This document shows positions 5,855 to 13,390 of a DNA stretch of 18,410 bases, in pieces. The stretch's first letter is position 1. Every line of letters starts with the position of its first letter. The DNA is from Bacillota bacterium (GTDB lineage Bacteria > Bacillota > Clostridia > Christensenellales > Borkfalkiaceae), in the NCBI GenBank assembly GCA_023403375.1, contig JAEYEN010000027.1, positions 1 through 18,410 of the forward strand, read 5' to 3'. A program made the translations under genes and the position numbers. Below the pieces are notes generated by a model that saw only the letters and a list, made by a program, of their open reading frames with translations, was not told the origin of the DNA and searched no databases.

Positions 5855-7045
5855 TTATATTGTAACTTTATTGTGTATAGATTTTTCTACTAAATCTTTT
5901 TGTTTTTTTGCTTTGTAAACGATTTTTCCGTCAACTATGGTATAAAGAATATTAAAATCCTTATCCATAATTGCAAAGTCTGCGCGCTTACCTGTTTCGA
6001 TACTTCCGCGTTCTCCAAACAAACCGATATTTTTTGCAGGATTTGCAGAAGCAAAATCAACTGCGTCCGTAAAAGATACGCCCGCTTTTTCTACAAGGTT
6101 TTTTATAGCGATATTCATTTTAAGCACGCTGCCGGCAAGCGTGCCGTCGGCAAGTCGAGCCTCCCCGTTTCTGATAAAAACCTGCTGACCGCCAAGTTCG
6201 GAAAGCCCGTCGGGCATACCTTTTGCGCGCATAGCGTCGGTAATCAGCGTAAATTTGTCGTGCGGTTTGCTTTTGATAATAATTTTTATTGCGGGAACGC
6301 TTACGTGAATCGTATCGCAAATCATTTCGCAGTTAAGTTCGTCCATTAGCATAGCGGCGCCCACAACGCCTGCTTCACGATGTTTTAACGGGGTTTGCGC
6401 GTTGTAAGTATGGGTTACGCTGCTTGCGCCTGCCGCGACAGCCGCTTCTACGTCAGAGTATTTTGCGTCCGTATGCCCTATCGAAGCGACAATGCCTTTA
6501 CTTTTCAGATGCCTTATTAAGTCAAGTCCGCCGTCTACTTCCGGAGCGAGCGTAACGATTTTTATGTTTCCACCCGAAATTTCATTAAATTTATCAAACG
6601 TTTCGGGCGTTGGCGCAATAACGTATCCGATTGGTTGCGCACCCGCGTGTTTTTCTGAAATGAACGGACCTTCCAGATGAACGCCAAGCATTTCCGCACC
6701 TTTGTACTTACCTTTTTCAATAACTTTCTTAACGTTTTTAAGCGCTTTTTCTATATTTTCAGGGCTTTGCGTCATAGTCGTTGCAAGAAAGCCTGTGGTT
6801 CCTTCTCTTGCGACGTATTCTGAAATTGTTTCAATGGTTTCTTCGGTTCCGTCCATTACGTCTGCCCCGCCGGCTCCGTGAATATGTTCGTCGATAAATC
6901 CGGGTAAAACTATGCCGTCCGTAGTTAAAATAGGCTCTACGTCGAGTTCTCCTATTGCGCTAATCTTTCCGTTTTCAATCGCAATGTCTGTTTTAATCAG
7001 ACCTTTTCCGGCGATATATGCGATTACGCCTTTAAGTCCTTGCAT
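5855..7045 (-). CDS. nagA: N-acetylglucosamine-6-phosphate deacetylase
   Basis: This 396-residue cytoplasmic amidohydrolase removes acetate from GlcNAc-6-P to give GlcN-6-P. Motifs in order: metal-binding HxH (His54, His56) in DEHIHGAGG, LEGPF with Glu125, GHTDA with His191, THTYNAQTPLKHREAG with His212, and catalytic Asp270 in LITDAM. The HxH form differs from the E. coli enzyme, which lacks this pair. The start chosen is ATG at 7045, 11 nt after the nagB stop and preceded by AAGGCGGC. The longer frame to 7102 would run into nagB and has no homology. Last major gene of the ROK-nagB-nagA operon; terminator hairpin at 5697-5734. Confidence 0.95.
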   Translation of the reverse strand: MQGLKGVIAYIAGKGLIKTDIAIENGKISAIGELDVEPILTTDGIVLPGFIDEHIHGAGGADVMDGTEETIETISEYVAREGTTGFLATTMTQSPENIEKALKNVKKVIEKGKYKGAEMLGVHLEGPFISEKHAGAQPIGYVIAPTPETFDKFNEISGGNIKIVTLAPEVDGGLDLIRHLKSKGIVASIGHTDAKYSDVEAAVAAGASSVTHTYNAQTPLKHREAGVVGAAMLMDELNCEMICDTIHVSVPAIKIIIKSKPHDKFTLITDAMRAKGMPDGLSELGGQQVFIRNGEARLADGTLAGSVLKMNIAIKNLVEKAGVSFTDAVDFASANPAKNIGLFGERGSIETGKRADFAIMDKDFNILYTIVDGKIVYKAKKQKDLVEKSIHNKVTI

Positions 7046-7056
7046 ACTCAGCCGCC

Positions 7057-7782
7057 TTATCTGATAAGAGAAGCCGCGGCTTCGTCTAAAATAAGCACGC
7101 AATCGGGATGAAGTTGAACAACGCTTGCAGGAAGGGCTTCCGTAACTTCGCCTTTAACAAGCCCGTAAACCGCCTTTGCCTTGTTTACGCCGCTTACCAG
7201 CATAAGAAGTTTTTTTGCGTTCATAATGTTTTTAATCCCCATAGTGAATGCCTGACGCGGCACTTCATCTATTGACGCGAACATTCGCGAATTGTCTTTT
7301 ATCGTACTTTCGGTTAGGTCAACGATATGAGTTACACTGCCAAACGGAGTACCGGGTTCGTTGAACGCAATATGTCCGTTAGAGCCTATGCCGAGCACCT
7401 GAATATCCTGCTGCATAGTCGCAAGAAGCGCATTGTACCTGTCGCATTCTGCCTGACGGTCCGCCGCTTTGCCGTTTTCGATATTAGTATTGCTAAGGTC
7501 AATATCGATATGGTCGAACAGATTATTGCGCATAAAGTAAACGTAACTTTGTTTGCTGGAATAGTCGAGCCCTGCGTATTCGTCAAGATTAAACGTCTTT
7601 ATATTCTTGTAACTCGTTCCGTTTTCTCTGTGGTCGCGAATCATGTTTTTATAAAGCCCGATAGGCGTGGACCCCGTAGCAAACCCAAGAACCGCCTGCG
7701 GATTGGATTTTACGACTTTTTCCATTACTTCAAATGCTTTTTCGCTCATTTCGTCGTAATCTTTTGCAATAATAATTTTCAT
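7057..7782 (-). CDS. nagB: Glucosamine-6-phosphate deaminase
   Basis: This 241-residue enzyme converts GlcN-6-P to fructose-6-P and ammonia. The substrate loop LGFATGSTPIGLY is at residues 32-44. The proton-shuttle Asp67 lies in NLDEYAGL, and the active-site block GIGSNGHIAFNEPG spans 131-144 with His137 and Glu142. The position equal to E. coli Asp141 is Asn135, as in Bacillus-type NagB (from memory). This is the short form without the allosteric C-terminal extension of E. coli. The start is ATG at 7782 with AAAGGAGA upstream; the 11-codon extension to 7815 lacks a site. It is 33 nt downstream of the ROK-like gene. Confidence 0.96.
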   Translation of the reverse strand: MKIIIAKDYDEMSEKAFEVMEKVVKSNPQAVLGFATGSTPIGLYKNMIRDHRENGTSYKNIKTFNLDEYAGLDYSSKQSYVYFMRNNLFDHIDIDLSNTNIENGKAADRQAECDRYNALLATMQQDIQVLGIGSNGHIAFNEPGTPFGSVTHIVDLTESTIKDNSRMFASIDEVPRQAFTMGIKNIMNAKKLLMLVSGVNKAKAVYGLVKGEVTEALPASVVQLHPDCVLILDEAAASLIR

Positions 7783-7815
7783 TTTTATCTCCTTTGCCGC
7801 ACAGTTAAACGACAA

Positions 7816-9180
7816 TTATCTTTTTATCTCCGCAAGCGAAGCCGCCGCGATACTCTGACCTACTCTTCTGTTTTTTTCGTCGGGCATTTCAAGTTTGAAT
7901 TTAAGTTCCGGAAACTCGACCGCAAGCACTTCCCGCGCTTTCTCAATAATGATATTGCCGCCCTTACCGCTTGTAACCCTTCCGAGTAGAAGTACGTGTT
8001 TTATATTGTAAAACATTGCATAGAAAGGAAGCGTATAGCCGAGATAAATACCGATATTTTCGTAAATTTTTTTTGCCAAAGAATTGCTTTCTTCCATAAG
8101 GTTTTGAATAATTTTAAGTTTTTCGGCAGGGCTTACCCCATTTTCAAACCGAAAGCCACCCGCTTCGGCAAGTTTAATCACTCCGTCCTGAGAAAAATAC
8201 TTAACGCCGCAGCCGTAATCTCCGCTCCACTCGTCCGACGTGGCATTTTTATTATAATCAACGGGCACAAACGCAAGTTCGCTCAGCCACCCGTTAAGTA
8301 CGACGTCGCCGTTTATATATCCTACCGCCTCACTCGTCCCCATTGCAATTCCCAGAATCTCGCCGTCGTTAAGGTCCATTGCACCCGCCAGAGCGGTTAC
8401 GTCGCCGTCGTTGGCAACTTCTAGCGGAACGTTCCCCATTTCTTTTGCAATGTCTATATACATCGTCTTTACGTGTTTTTCAAAGTCTTCCTTGCTTACT
8501 TTAAGAAAAAGCGACGCAGCCATAATTTTATTGCTTACGTAAACGCCCGCACTTGAAACGCCGATAGCGTCTACTCTCGGCATTTTGCTTGCCGCCGTTC
8601 TCATCGCTTTAAGAATTTCACGATAATGGTATTGAGGGTCCGAGTTAACTTTGGGAAACCATACGACTTCTTCGCTGTAAACAACCTTGCCGTCTATAAC
8701 CGCGCTTACTTTACGGTCGCTTCCGCCGGCGTCAAAGCCGATACGACACCCGTCAAGATGTCCGCCAACTTTAAGCGAACACTTCTTCTCCGTCGGAAAA
8801 TCTTTCTCGGAAGTTTCTATTACTTCAAATTTATGCTCATAAATTCGTTCCATAAAAGATTTGTCAAATGCTCTGATTCCCTTTTCCGTATACGCCGCTT
8901 TTATGTATTCGTATACTCCCTTGTCGCCGCAAACATAAATTTTATAACCGCCTACAATCCAAAGAATCGCTTTTATGATACGTTCCGCCATACGGTTGTT
9001 CTCTTCTTCATGCCCGCTCTCAAAAATATCGTATGCGTAAACATAATTATACCCGTCGTTCCGCTCAACGCAGATTTTAAGCGGCTTCCCGCACCCCGCC
9101 TTTTTCACCTTTTCACCGTACTCTCTGAATTTCGGATATATCGGACAAAAACCTTTGTCGAGAGTGGGTACAAATTTCAT
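7816..9180 (-). CDS. ROK-like sugar kinase with N-terminal extension
   Basis: This 454-residue protein has two parts. Residues ~1-140 form an extension of unknown function. Residues ~145-454 form a ROK/actin-fold kinase: phosphate-1-type loop GFDAGGSDRKVSAVIDG (Asp150), probable catalytic Asp258 in VANDGDVTALAG, and adenosine-side GIAMGTSEAVG. The zinc motif of classic ROK proteins (CxCGxxGCxE) is absent. A CGCG-like element (YGCGVKYF) sits at a similar place. With nagB and nagA downstream, the likely job is ATP-dependent phosphorylation of GlcNAc, or less likely glucosamine or a related sugar. Substrate is inferred from context. The start at 9180 has AGGAGAA five bases upstream. First gene of the operon. 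Confidence 0.8.
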   Translation of the reverse strand: MKFVPTLDKGFCPIYPKFREYGEKVKKAGCGKPLKICVERNDGYNYVYAYDIFESGHEEENNRMAERIIKAILWIVGGYKIYVCGDKGVYEYIKAAYTEKGIRAFDKSFMERIYEHKFEVIETSEKDFPTEKKCSLKVGGHLDGCRIGFDAGGSDRKVSAVIDGKVVYSEEVVWFPKVNSDPQYHYREILKAMRTAASKMPRVDAIGVSSAGVYVSNKIMAASLFLKVSKEDFEKHVKTMYIDIAKEMGNVPLEVANDGDVTALAGAMDLNDGEILGIAMGTSEAVGYINGDVVLNGWLSELAFVPVDYNKNATSDEWSGDYGCGVKYFSQDGVIKLAEAGGFRFENGVSPAEKLKIIQNLMEESNSLAKKIYENIGIYLGYTLPFYAMFYNIKHVLLLGRVTSGKGGNIIIEKAREVLAVEFPELKFKLEMPDEKNRRVGQSIAAASLAEIKR

Positions 9181-9208
9181 ATCTTTCTCCTGAAACGTTC
9201 TTACTTGT

Positions 9209-9214
9209 ATTATA
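9209..9214 (-). promoter_or_regulatory. -10 box of the ROK-nagB-nagA operon
   Basis: Perfect TATAAT on the minus strand 29 nt before the start codon at 9180. The expected -35 position (9232-9237) reads TATGCC, a poor match. This is the usual sign of a promoter that needs an activator, such as the divergent AraC protein. Confidence 0.5.
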
Positions 9215-9302
9215 ATTTACTGCCGCAAAAAGGCATAGTTAAAATCTTTGCTGAAATTTATACTATATTTCATTGATTATAAATAAAATATTTTACAAAA
9301 CT

Positions 9303-9320
9303 TATAATACGTTGTATTAT
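9303..9320 (+). promoter_or_regulatory. -10 region of the araC-type gene
   Basis: TATAAT at 9303-9308 has no clear -35. A competing arrangement is TTTACA (9292-9297), a 17-bp spacer and TATTAT (9315-9320). The second would start transcription at the ribosome binding site, so the first is slightly preferred. Confidence 0.35.
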
Positions 9321-9337
9321 ATAAAGGGGGCAAAAAA

Positions 9338-10213
9338 ATGCAGAAAACTTTTTATACGTACAAAATAAACGGGCTTCTGAACATTACTAAAATTGTTACG
9401 ATTCACTACCAAAAACTTCCGAAAACATATTCTTTCCCGAGTGAAAGTCATGATTTTTGGGAAATAATCTATTGCGATAAAAACGAAATGTTCGTAACCG
9501 CAGGTAACGAAACGCATACGCTAAAAAAGGGCGAAATTATTTTTATCGCCCCCAACGTCGAACATTACGTGCTTTCCAACGGACTTGAAAATCCAAATAT
9601 TTTCATTGTAAGTTTTGAATGTAGGTCAAAATCGATGGGCTACTTCCGAAACAAAGTTTTCACCGTGCCCGACGAGTTGAAATACCTGTTAGCGTCCATT
9701 ATGACGGAAGCAAAAAACACTTTTGTTATTCCCGACTTTAACCCCGAATTGAATGGTCTTGTGCTTCGTCCCGACCCGAATATAGGCGGCGCGCAAATCA
9801 TAAAAAACAATCTTGAAGAACTTTTAATAAAACTTATCCGTATCGAAACCGCAAAACCAACTTCGCAGACGGTTTTTATTTCAAAAGTTGATAATTCGGA
9901 AGCGCTTGAAGACGAAATCATCCGCATTCTCGAACGTTCCGTTTACGGTAAAATAACGCTTGACGATATATCCTGCGAACTTCATTACGGCAAAACTTCG
10001 CTTTGTCAGATGTTCAAAAAACATACAGGCAAAACTATTATATCCTACTATCTGGAACTCAAAATCGAAGAGAGTAAACGTCTTATCCGCGAAAACAAAA
10101 CTTTTTCCGAAATTGCAGACCTTTTGTGCTTTGATTCTCTGCCCCACTTCACAAAAACTTTTATCCGCATAACGAGTATGACGCCGCGTGAATTTAAAAA
10201 CAGCATCTTGTAA
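9338..10213 (+). CDS. AraC-family regulator with cupin sensor domain
   Basis: This is a 291-residue protein. The N-terminal cupin-like sensor lies at about residues 35-95: HDFWEIIYC, then GNETHTLKKGEIIFIAPNVEHYV. A helical linker follows, then a C-terminal AraC DNA-binding domain at about 195-290 with both helix-turn-helices (ISCELHYGKTSLCQMFKKHTG and FSEIADLLCFDSLPHFTKTF) and the closing MTPREFK. The strong site AAAGGGGG lies 7 nt before the ATG. It is transcribed away from the nag operon across a 157-bp intergenic region whose minus-strand promoter lacks a -35. The most likely role is sugar-responsive activation of ROK-nagB-nagA; the ligand is inferred, not seen. Confidence 0.9.
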   Translation: MQKTFYTYKINGLLNITKIVTIHYQKLPKTYSFPSESHDFWEIIYCDKNEMFVTAGNETHTLKKGEIIFIAPNVEHYVLSNGLENPNIFIVSFECRSKSMGYFRNKVFTVPDELKYLLASIMTEAKNTFVIPDFNPELNGLVLRPDPNIGGAQIIKNNLEELLIKLIRIETAKPTSQTVFISKVDNSEALEDEIIRILERSVYGKITLDDISCELHYGKTSLCQMFKKHTGKTIISYYLELKIEESKRLIRENKTFSEIADLLCFDSLPHFTKTFIRITSMTPREFKNSIL

Positions 10214-10299
10214 AAATATATCCCCTACAATATGTTTTAACTACCGTTATCATCAAACTCAAATATATAAATTTTGTCAGCAGTAATATAAAGCACTAA

Positions 10300-10337
10300 A
10301 AAACCGACCGTGAAAACCATCTTTCACGGTCGGTTTT
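10300..10337 (-). terminator. Shared terminator hairpin, copy 2
   Basis: Stem CCGACCGTGAAA (10304-10315) and TTTCACGGTCGG (10322-10333), with loop ACCATC and T6 on the minus strand, is identical to copies 1 and 3. It follows the stop of the LRR remnant. In plus orientation it could also stop the araC transcript ending at 10213. The flank is similar to copy 1 for about 38 bp on the side towards the LRR remnant. Confidence 0.88.
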
Positions 10338-10349
10338 AGTTCTAACTTT

Positions 10350-10487
10350 TTATTTAGTTATTGTTCCGTCTGTACAAATTATGGTATAATCATAAAACTC
10401 ATAATTCCAGTCATCTTTACTAATAGAATTCCATTGTTCCATATTACCTCTGTAATTTATTGTTTTTAAATTACTGCAATCAGAAAA
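10350..10487 (-). pseudogene. C-terminal remnant of a BspA-type leucine-rich repeat protein
   Basis: Forty-five codons before TAA at 10350-10352 encode FSDCSNLKTINYRGNMEQWN, SISKDDWNYEFYDYT and IICTDGTITK. This matches the usual ending of LRR_5/BspA-like surface proteins: a last FSGCSSLxxI repeat, then YxGTxxQWNAISK, then YTIYCTDG. Upstream, after a few codons, the frame meets a stop (TGA near 10500). There is no start codon with a ribosome binding site, so everything before the last repeat is lost. The rest of 10214-10564 holds only the shared hairpin and AT-rich sequence. Confidence 0.75.
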
Positions 10488-10564
10488 ACGTATTTTCTTC
10501 TTTCAAAATCTTATATGGACCGTTAATTTTACTATAATTAGTCTTTTCGTTGTTTTACGCTTTC

Positions 10565-11227
10565 TTAATCTGCTTGCCAGATTTCCGTATTATTATGGTA
10601 GCCGAACGTTTTTGCCCCATCGGTTTGTCCCTCGTAATTTTTAACGAGAGAATAACCTTTCACCACGTCGGGAGAACCGTCCTGCAATTTACGTAAATCC
10701 CAGTCGGTTTCGGTCGCATCGTCTTTAATAAAGGTTGCCCGATAGACGTTGTATATAGTATCGTTTTCCGTCATCTCCGCAAGTTCAGCCTTGCTTTTTT
10801 TTACGAAATACATATATATCGTATACACTCCGTCTATTTCATTAGAGAAAGTTATGATTACGGAAACGTTTTCAACTATATCTTTTCCGTATACGTCGTT
10901 CCCATAAGTGTTGTCCATAGTTCCCACATAGCCGTAGCCGCCCCTGCCGAAAAGGAAAGAATGCTCTATTGCTTTTCTCATGCCCGCACCGATTCCGCTT
11001 GCATTTAACCCATACGTCGTGTCTTTTTCGGCAACGCTTAAAATAGATTGCAAATCTTTTGTAAATCCCGGCGGATAATCGTAAACAAACTCTTCAAGTC
11101 CGGCGGGTATGTTTTTACTTTCCGGAGTGGCGTCGCTTTGGGCATATTGAAAAACAGCAAAAACTCCGCCGATTGTCAACGTAACGGCAAGCAATATGAC
11201 ACAAAGAGTTAAAAGAAGTTTATTCAT
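10565..11227 (-). CDS. Secreted protein with SipW-dependent-type signal peptide (TasA-like candidate 2)
   Basis: This is a 220-residue protein. The N-terminus is a basic-hydrophobic signal ending GGVFAVFQYAQSD. This is the pattern of TasA/CalY-type proteins (VGGTYAYFSD), which are cut by SipW-type peptidases. The mature part (~190 residues) has no cysteine, many Tyr/Gly (LFGRGGYGYVGT) and beta-prone stretches (VSVIITFS, YTIYMYFVKK). No known enzyme motif is visible. ATG at 11227 overlaps the signal peptidase stop by 8 bp and has GGAGGGGG upstream. The longer frame to 11308 lies inside the peptidase gene. The tight coupling says it is a substrate of that peptidase. The fibre or matrix role is inferred; the sequence itself is not close to TasA. 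Confidence 0.75.
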   Translation of the reverse strand: MNKLLLTLCVILLAVTLTIGGVFAVFQYAQSDATPESKNIPAGLEEFVYDYPPGFTKDLQSILSVAEKDTTYGLNASGIGAGMRKAIEHSFLFGRGGYGYVGTMDNTYGNDVYGKDIVENVSVIITFSNEIDGVYTIYMYFVKKSKAELAEMTENDTIYNVYRATFIKDDATETDWDLRKLQDGSPDVVKGYSLVKNYEGQTDGAKTFGYHNNTEIWQAD

Positions 11228-12515
11228 TCTCGCCCCCTCCGCCTGTCTTTCTTCTTTCGCGGCGGCGCAATTTTGCTTGTTCCTTCTTATACGTTTTTTC
11301 GTCGTCAATGATTTTTTTTGCGATATCTATGCTGTCTTTTGCCACCTGTAAAGAATTTTTATCCGAAACTTTCAACATAATCGGCGCAGTTTTTACCTTT
11401 ACTTTGTTGCCTGCGACATACCTTTTAAAATTATCGTTAGTCATCAGATATTCACAGACAACGACATCGCGTTTTATCAGAACTCGCACCAAACGACCAC
11501 TACCGTACTTATATTCTTCGTATCGGTCGTTTTTAATTTGTCTGCTACCTGCGATCGCTACGGCATACGCGACGATTTCGTCGTAAAATACTTTTTGTTC
11601 TTCCGATAATCTCGAATATTTTTCTCCGAGAGTTTCGACATGCGGTTTTATAAAAACGGGCGGTTGTTCGTCCGTGCCGACTTCGGTTGCGGCTGCTTCT
11701 GCAAAAATTTCCGCTTCAGTAAAAACTCCTCGAGATTCTTCGGCTTGCGCCTGCACTTGCATCACCGCAAAACGTAAATCGATTTCTTTTTTTAATTTTT
11801 TATCAATAAGCGGATACGCTATGCTAACAACAACGACGAGCAGAATGCACAACCACCCTGCGGGCGAATTCATAAAGATGACAAAACTGCCGATATACGG
11901 TACTTTCTTCCCCGTATAAATACCTCTCATTTGAGAATATAACACGGGAAACTTATCCGAATATCTGTTCGCGTCGCCCCTTAAAAGGAATTGCCGTTCC
12001 GAATGTTTTTCGTCCGGTTCTTTAATATCGACAATACGATGGACGACCATTTGACCATCCACTTCGTATACTACGATATCGTAAAGTTTAAGTTCGCTCT
12101 CTTTCGGTAACGGAGAAACCCTGATAAGATCAAACATCTGAATCTGATCGTTCAGGTCGTTCTCGACAAGATACTTGTTAAACTCGTCTTTTTTAGACAT
12201 AGATGGGCTTTTTACTACTTTGATCACGTTCCTTTCGACGGGCTTTTTTTCATTGATTTTCACGTCCAGCGAAAAGAAAAACACGGTTATCGCAACGACT
12301 AACAACGTAATGGATATAATTTTTTCAAGCGCACGGAAAACAGCGGTTTTTTTTCTTTTTTCCGCTGTTTTTTTGATCTCGCCATCGGCAAGACCGCCTC
12401 TTATGAGTTTTATATTCATCCTCACCATGCATGTTATCAACGTGGCAAAAAACGCAGTTAATGCCACGAATACAACCAAGCACAAGACGAAAATATAGTT
12501 ATCATATCCCGTCAT
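11220..12515 (-). CDS. SipW-type signal peptidase I with large C-terminal cytoplasmic-type domain
   Basis: This is a 431-residue membrane protein. Transmembrane helices lie at about residues 7-30, 65-82 and 210-237. The S26 peptidase core lies between the last two: Ser105 in KSPSM, VVHRI with His159, and RGDAN with Asp181. Ser-His rather than Ser-Lys is the SipW/ER-type dyad. About 20 residues sit between the SPSM motif and the next hydrophobic block (FDLIRV), more than in SipW. After the last helix, ~190 further residues contain an acidic linker and a folded domain (~300-400: LSEEQKVFYDEIVAYA, RYEEYKYGSGRLVRVLIKRD). It ends in a very basic tail (KLRRRERRK). By memory the domain resembles one fused to assorted Firmicutes envelope proteins. 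CGGAGAA supports the start. It lies between its two probable substrates. Confidence 0.85.
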   Translation of the reverse strand: MTGYDNYIFVLCLVVFVALTAFFATLITCMVRMNIKLIRGGLADGEIKKTAEKRKKTAVFRALEKIISITLLVVAITVFFFSLDVKINEKKPVERNVIKVVKSPSMSKKDEFNKYLVENDLNDQIQMFDLIRVSPLPKESELKLYDIVVYEVDGQMVVHRIVDIKEPDEKHSERQFLLRGDANRYSDKFPVLYSQMRGIYTGKKVPYIGSFVIFMNSPAGWLCILLVVVVSIAYPLIDKKLKKEIDLRFAVMQVQAQAEESRGVFTEAEIFAEAAATEVGTDEQPPVFIKPHVETLGEKYSRLSEEQKVFYDEIVAYAVAIAGSRQIKNDRYEEYKYGSGRLVRVLIKRDVVVCEYLMTNDNFKRYVAGNKVKVKTAPIMLKVSDKNSLQVAKDSIDIAKKIIDDEKTYKKEQAKLRRRERRKTGGGGENE

Positions 12516-12549
12516 TAAGATTCTCCGTTATTGCGCTTTTGTTCCCCTC

Positions 12550-13137
12550 TTATTTGTTCTCGCTTACAGTAATGGTAATCTTCGCATTTTCGGGTTCGGA
12601 ATTAGTGAACCATGCTTCAAACGCATTGTAGTCCGACAAAGTCGGCAAAGAAATTTCGCTAACGGCAAGATACCGACCGAGATCTACCGTGTATTCAAAC
12701 GCTCCGGTTGCATTATTTTTTTGGCCTTTACCGAGAGTAATGCCCGTGCCGTAATCCGTTGTCGTTATGAAAACATTGTAATCAATGCCGTTCTGTCTAT
12801 ATGTATTGTTAGCGAAAGCTATTTCCAGTTTCAGATCAACGCCTTCATCGGCGACCGATGCGTCCACTCCTTTTGCGGGAGTAAATGTTATTTTTACACT
12901 GCCTTGAGTCTTAAGTCCGGTTTTGAGAGTTTTGGTTGTGTCATCGATTTTAAGCTGAAACGTTTCGACGTCGATTGTAATTGTGCCCTTTGCTATTGTG
13001 GTGTCAGTACCCGCAATGGTTTTGGTAAGCGTTGCGCTTGTGGGATCAACGTCGTTTCGCGCATAATCGAAGGTTGCGTAAACGCCGCCGACGGTAAGCA
13101 CAAGTGCCATAATGATTATTAGTCCGAATTTCTTCAT
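12550..13137 (-). CDS. Secreted protein with SipW-dependent-type signal peptide (TasA-like candidate 1)
   Basis: This is a 195-residue protein. The signal is MKKFGLIIIMALVLTVGGVY then ATFDYARND, the SipW-substrate pattern, with predicted cutting after GGVYA. The mature ~170 residues have no cysteine and are rich in Thr, Asp and Lys, with alternating beta-strand patterns (GTITIDVETFQLKID, GSVKITFTP, AKITITVSENK). This fits a beta-sandwich matrix or camelysin-type protein. AAGGAGAA sits 8 nt before the ATG. First gene of the operon; 34 nt precede the peptidase gene. Fibre formation is an inference; secretion and processing by the neighbouring peptidase are well supported by signal and context. 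Confidence 0.8.
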   Translation of the reverse strand: MKKFGLIIIMALVLTVGGVYATFDYARNDVDPTSATLTKTIAGTDTTIAKGTITIDVETFQLKIDDTTKTLKTGLKTQGSVKITFTPAKGVDASVADEGVDLKLEIAFANNTYRQNGIDYNVFITTTDYGTGITLGKGQKNNATGAFEYTVDLGRYLAVSEISLPTLSDYNAFEAWFTNSEPENAKITITVSENK

Positions 13138-13200
13138 TTTTTTAATTCTCCTTAAAATTAAATTTTTTATACAATTGTAAGTTTGGTAAAAACCGTTAGT

Positions 13201-13228
13201 ATAATATATTTTACCCCCCCCGAGTCAA
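13201..13228 (-). promoter_or_regulatory. Promoter of the fibre/peptidase operon with G8 tract in the spacer
   Basis: On the minus strand TTGACT (13223-13228) is followed by a 16-bp spacer and TATTAT (13201-13206). The spacer contains eight consecutive G (plus-strand C8 at 13214-13221), the longest G/C run I noticed in this AT-rich window. Slippage of the run would alter spacer length and promoter strength. The start codon is at 13137. Confidence 0.6.
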
Positions 13229-13229
13229 G

Positions 13230-13242
13230 AGACTTAGTCCCA
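13230..13242. promoter_or_regulatory. Candidate operator next to the -35 box
   Basis: The imperfect palindrome GGGACT-A-AGTCTC (minus strand) lies immediately upstream of the -35. An adjacent operator suits control by the Crp/Fnr regulator encoded upstream, but its site preference is unknown. Confidence 0.3.
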
Positions 13243-13319
13243 CTTTTCCTAATTTTTCATCCTTGACGAAAAAAATGAGAACTCCCACATGTTTAATGGT
13301 GTTCGTGTTGTTCTCAAAT

Positions 13320-13350
13320 AAAAAAAGACCGAACGTTTTAACGCCCGATC
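13320..13350 (-). terminator. Terminator of the Crp/Fnr regulator gene
   Basis: On the minus strand GATCGGGCGTT pairs with AACGTTCGGTC, including G-U pairs, and T7 follows. It lies 41 nt after the regulator stop and separates it from the fibre operon. Confidence 0.65.
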
Positions 13351-13390
13351 CGTTTATTCGATTGACCTCGCGAATATTTACTATGCGCAA

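Noticed and set aside
6120..6680. Several open frames opposite nagA, nagB, the ROK gene, GH13 and AEC
   Set aside because: They are antisense shadows of genes with clear motifs, have no ribosome binding sites and are Cys/Phe-rich as expected of antisense frames.
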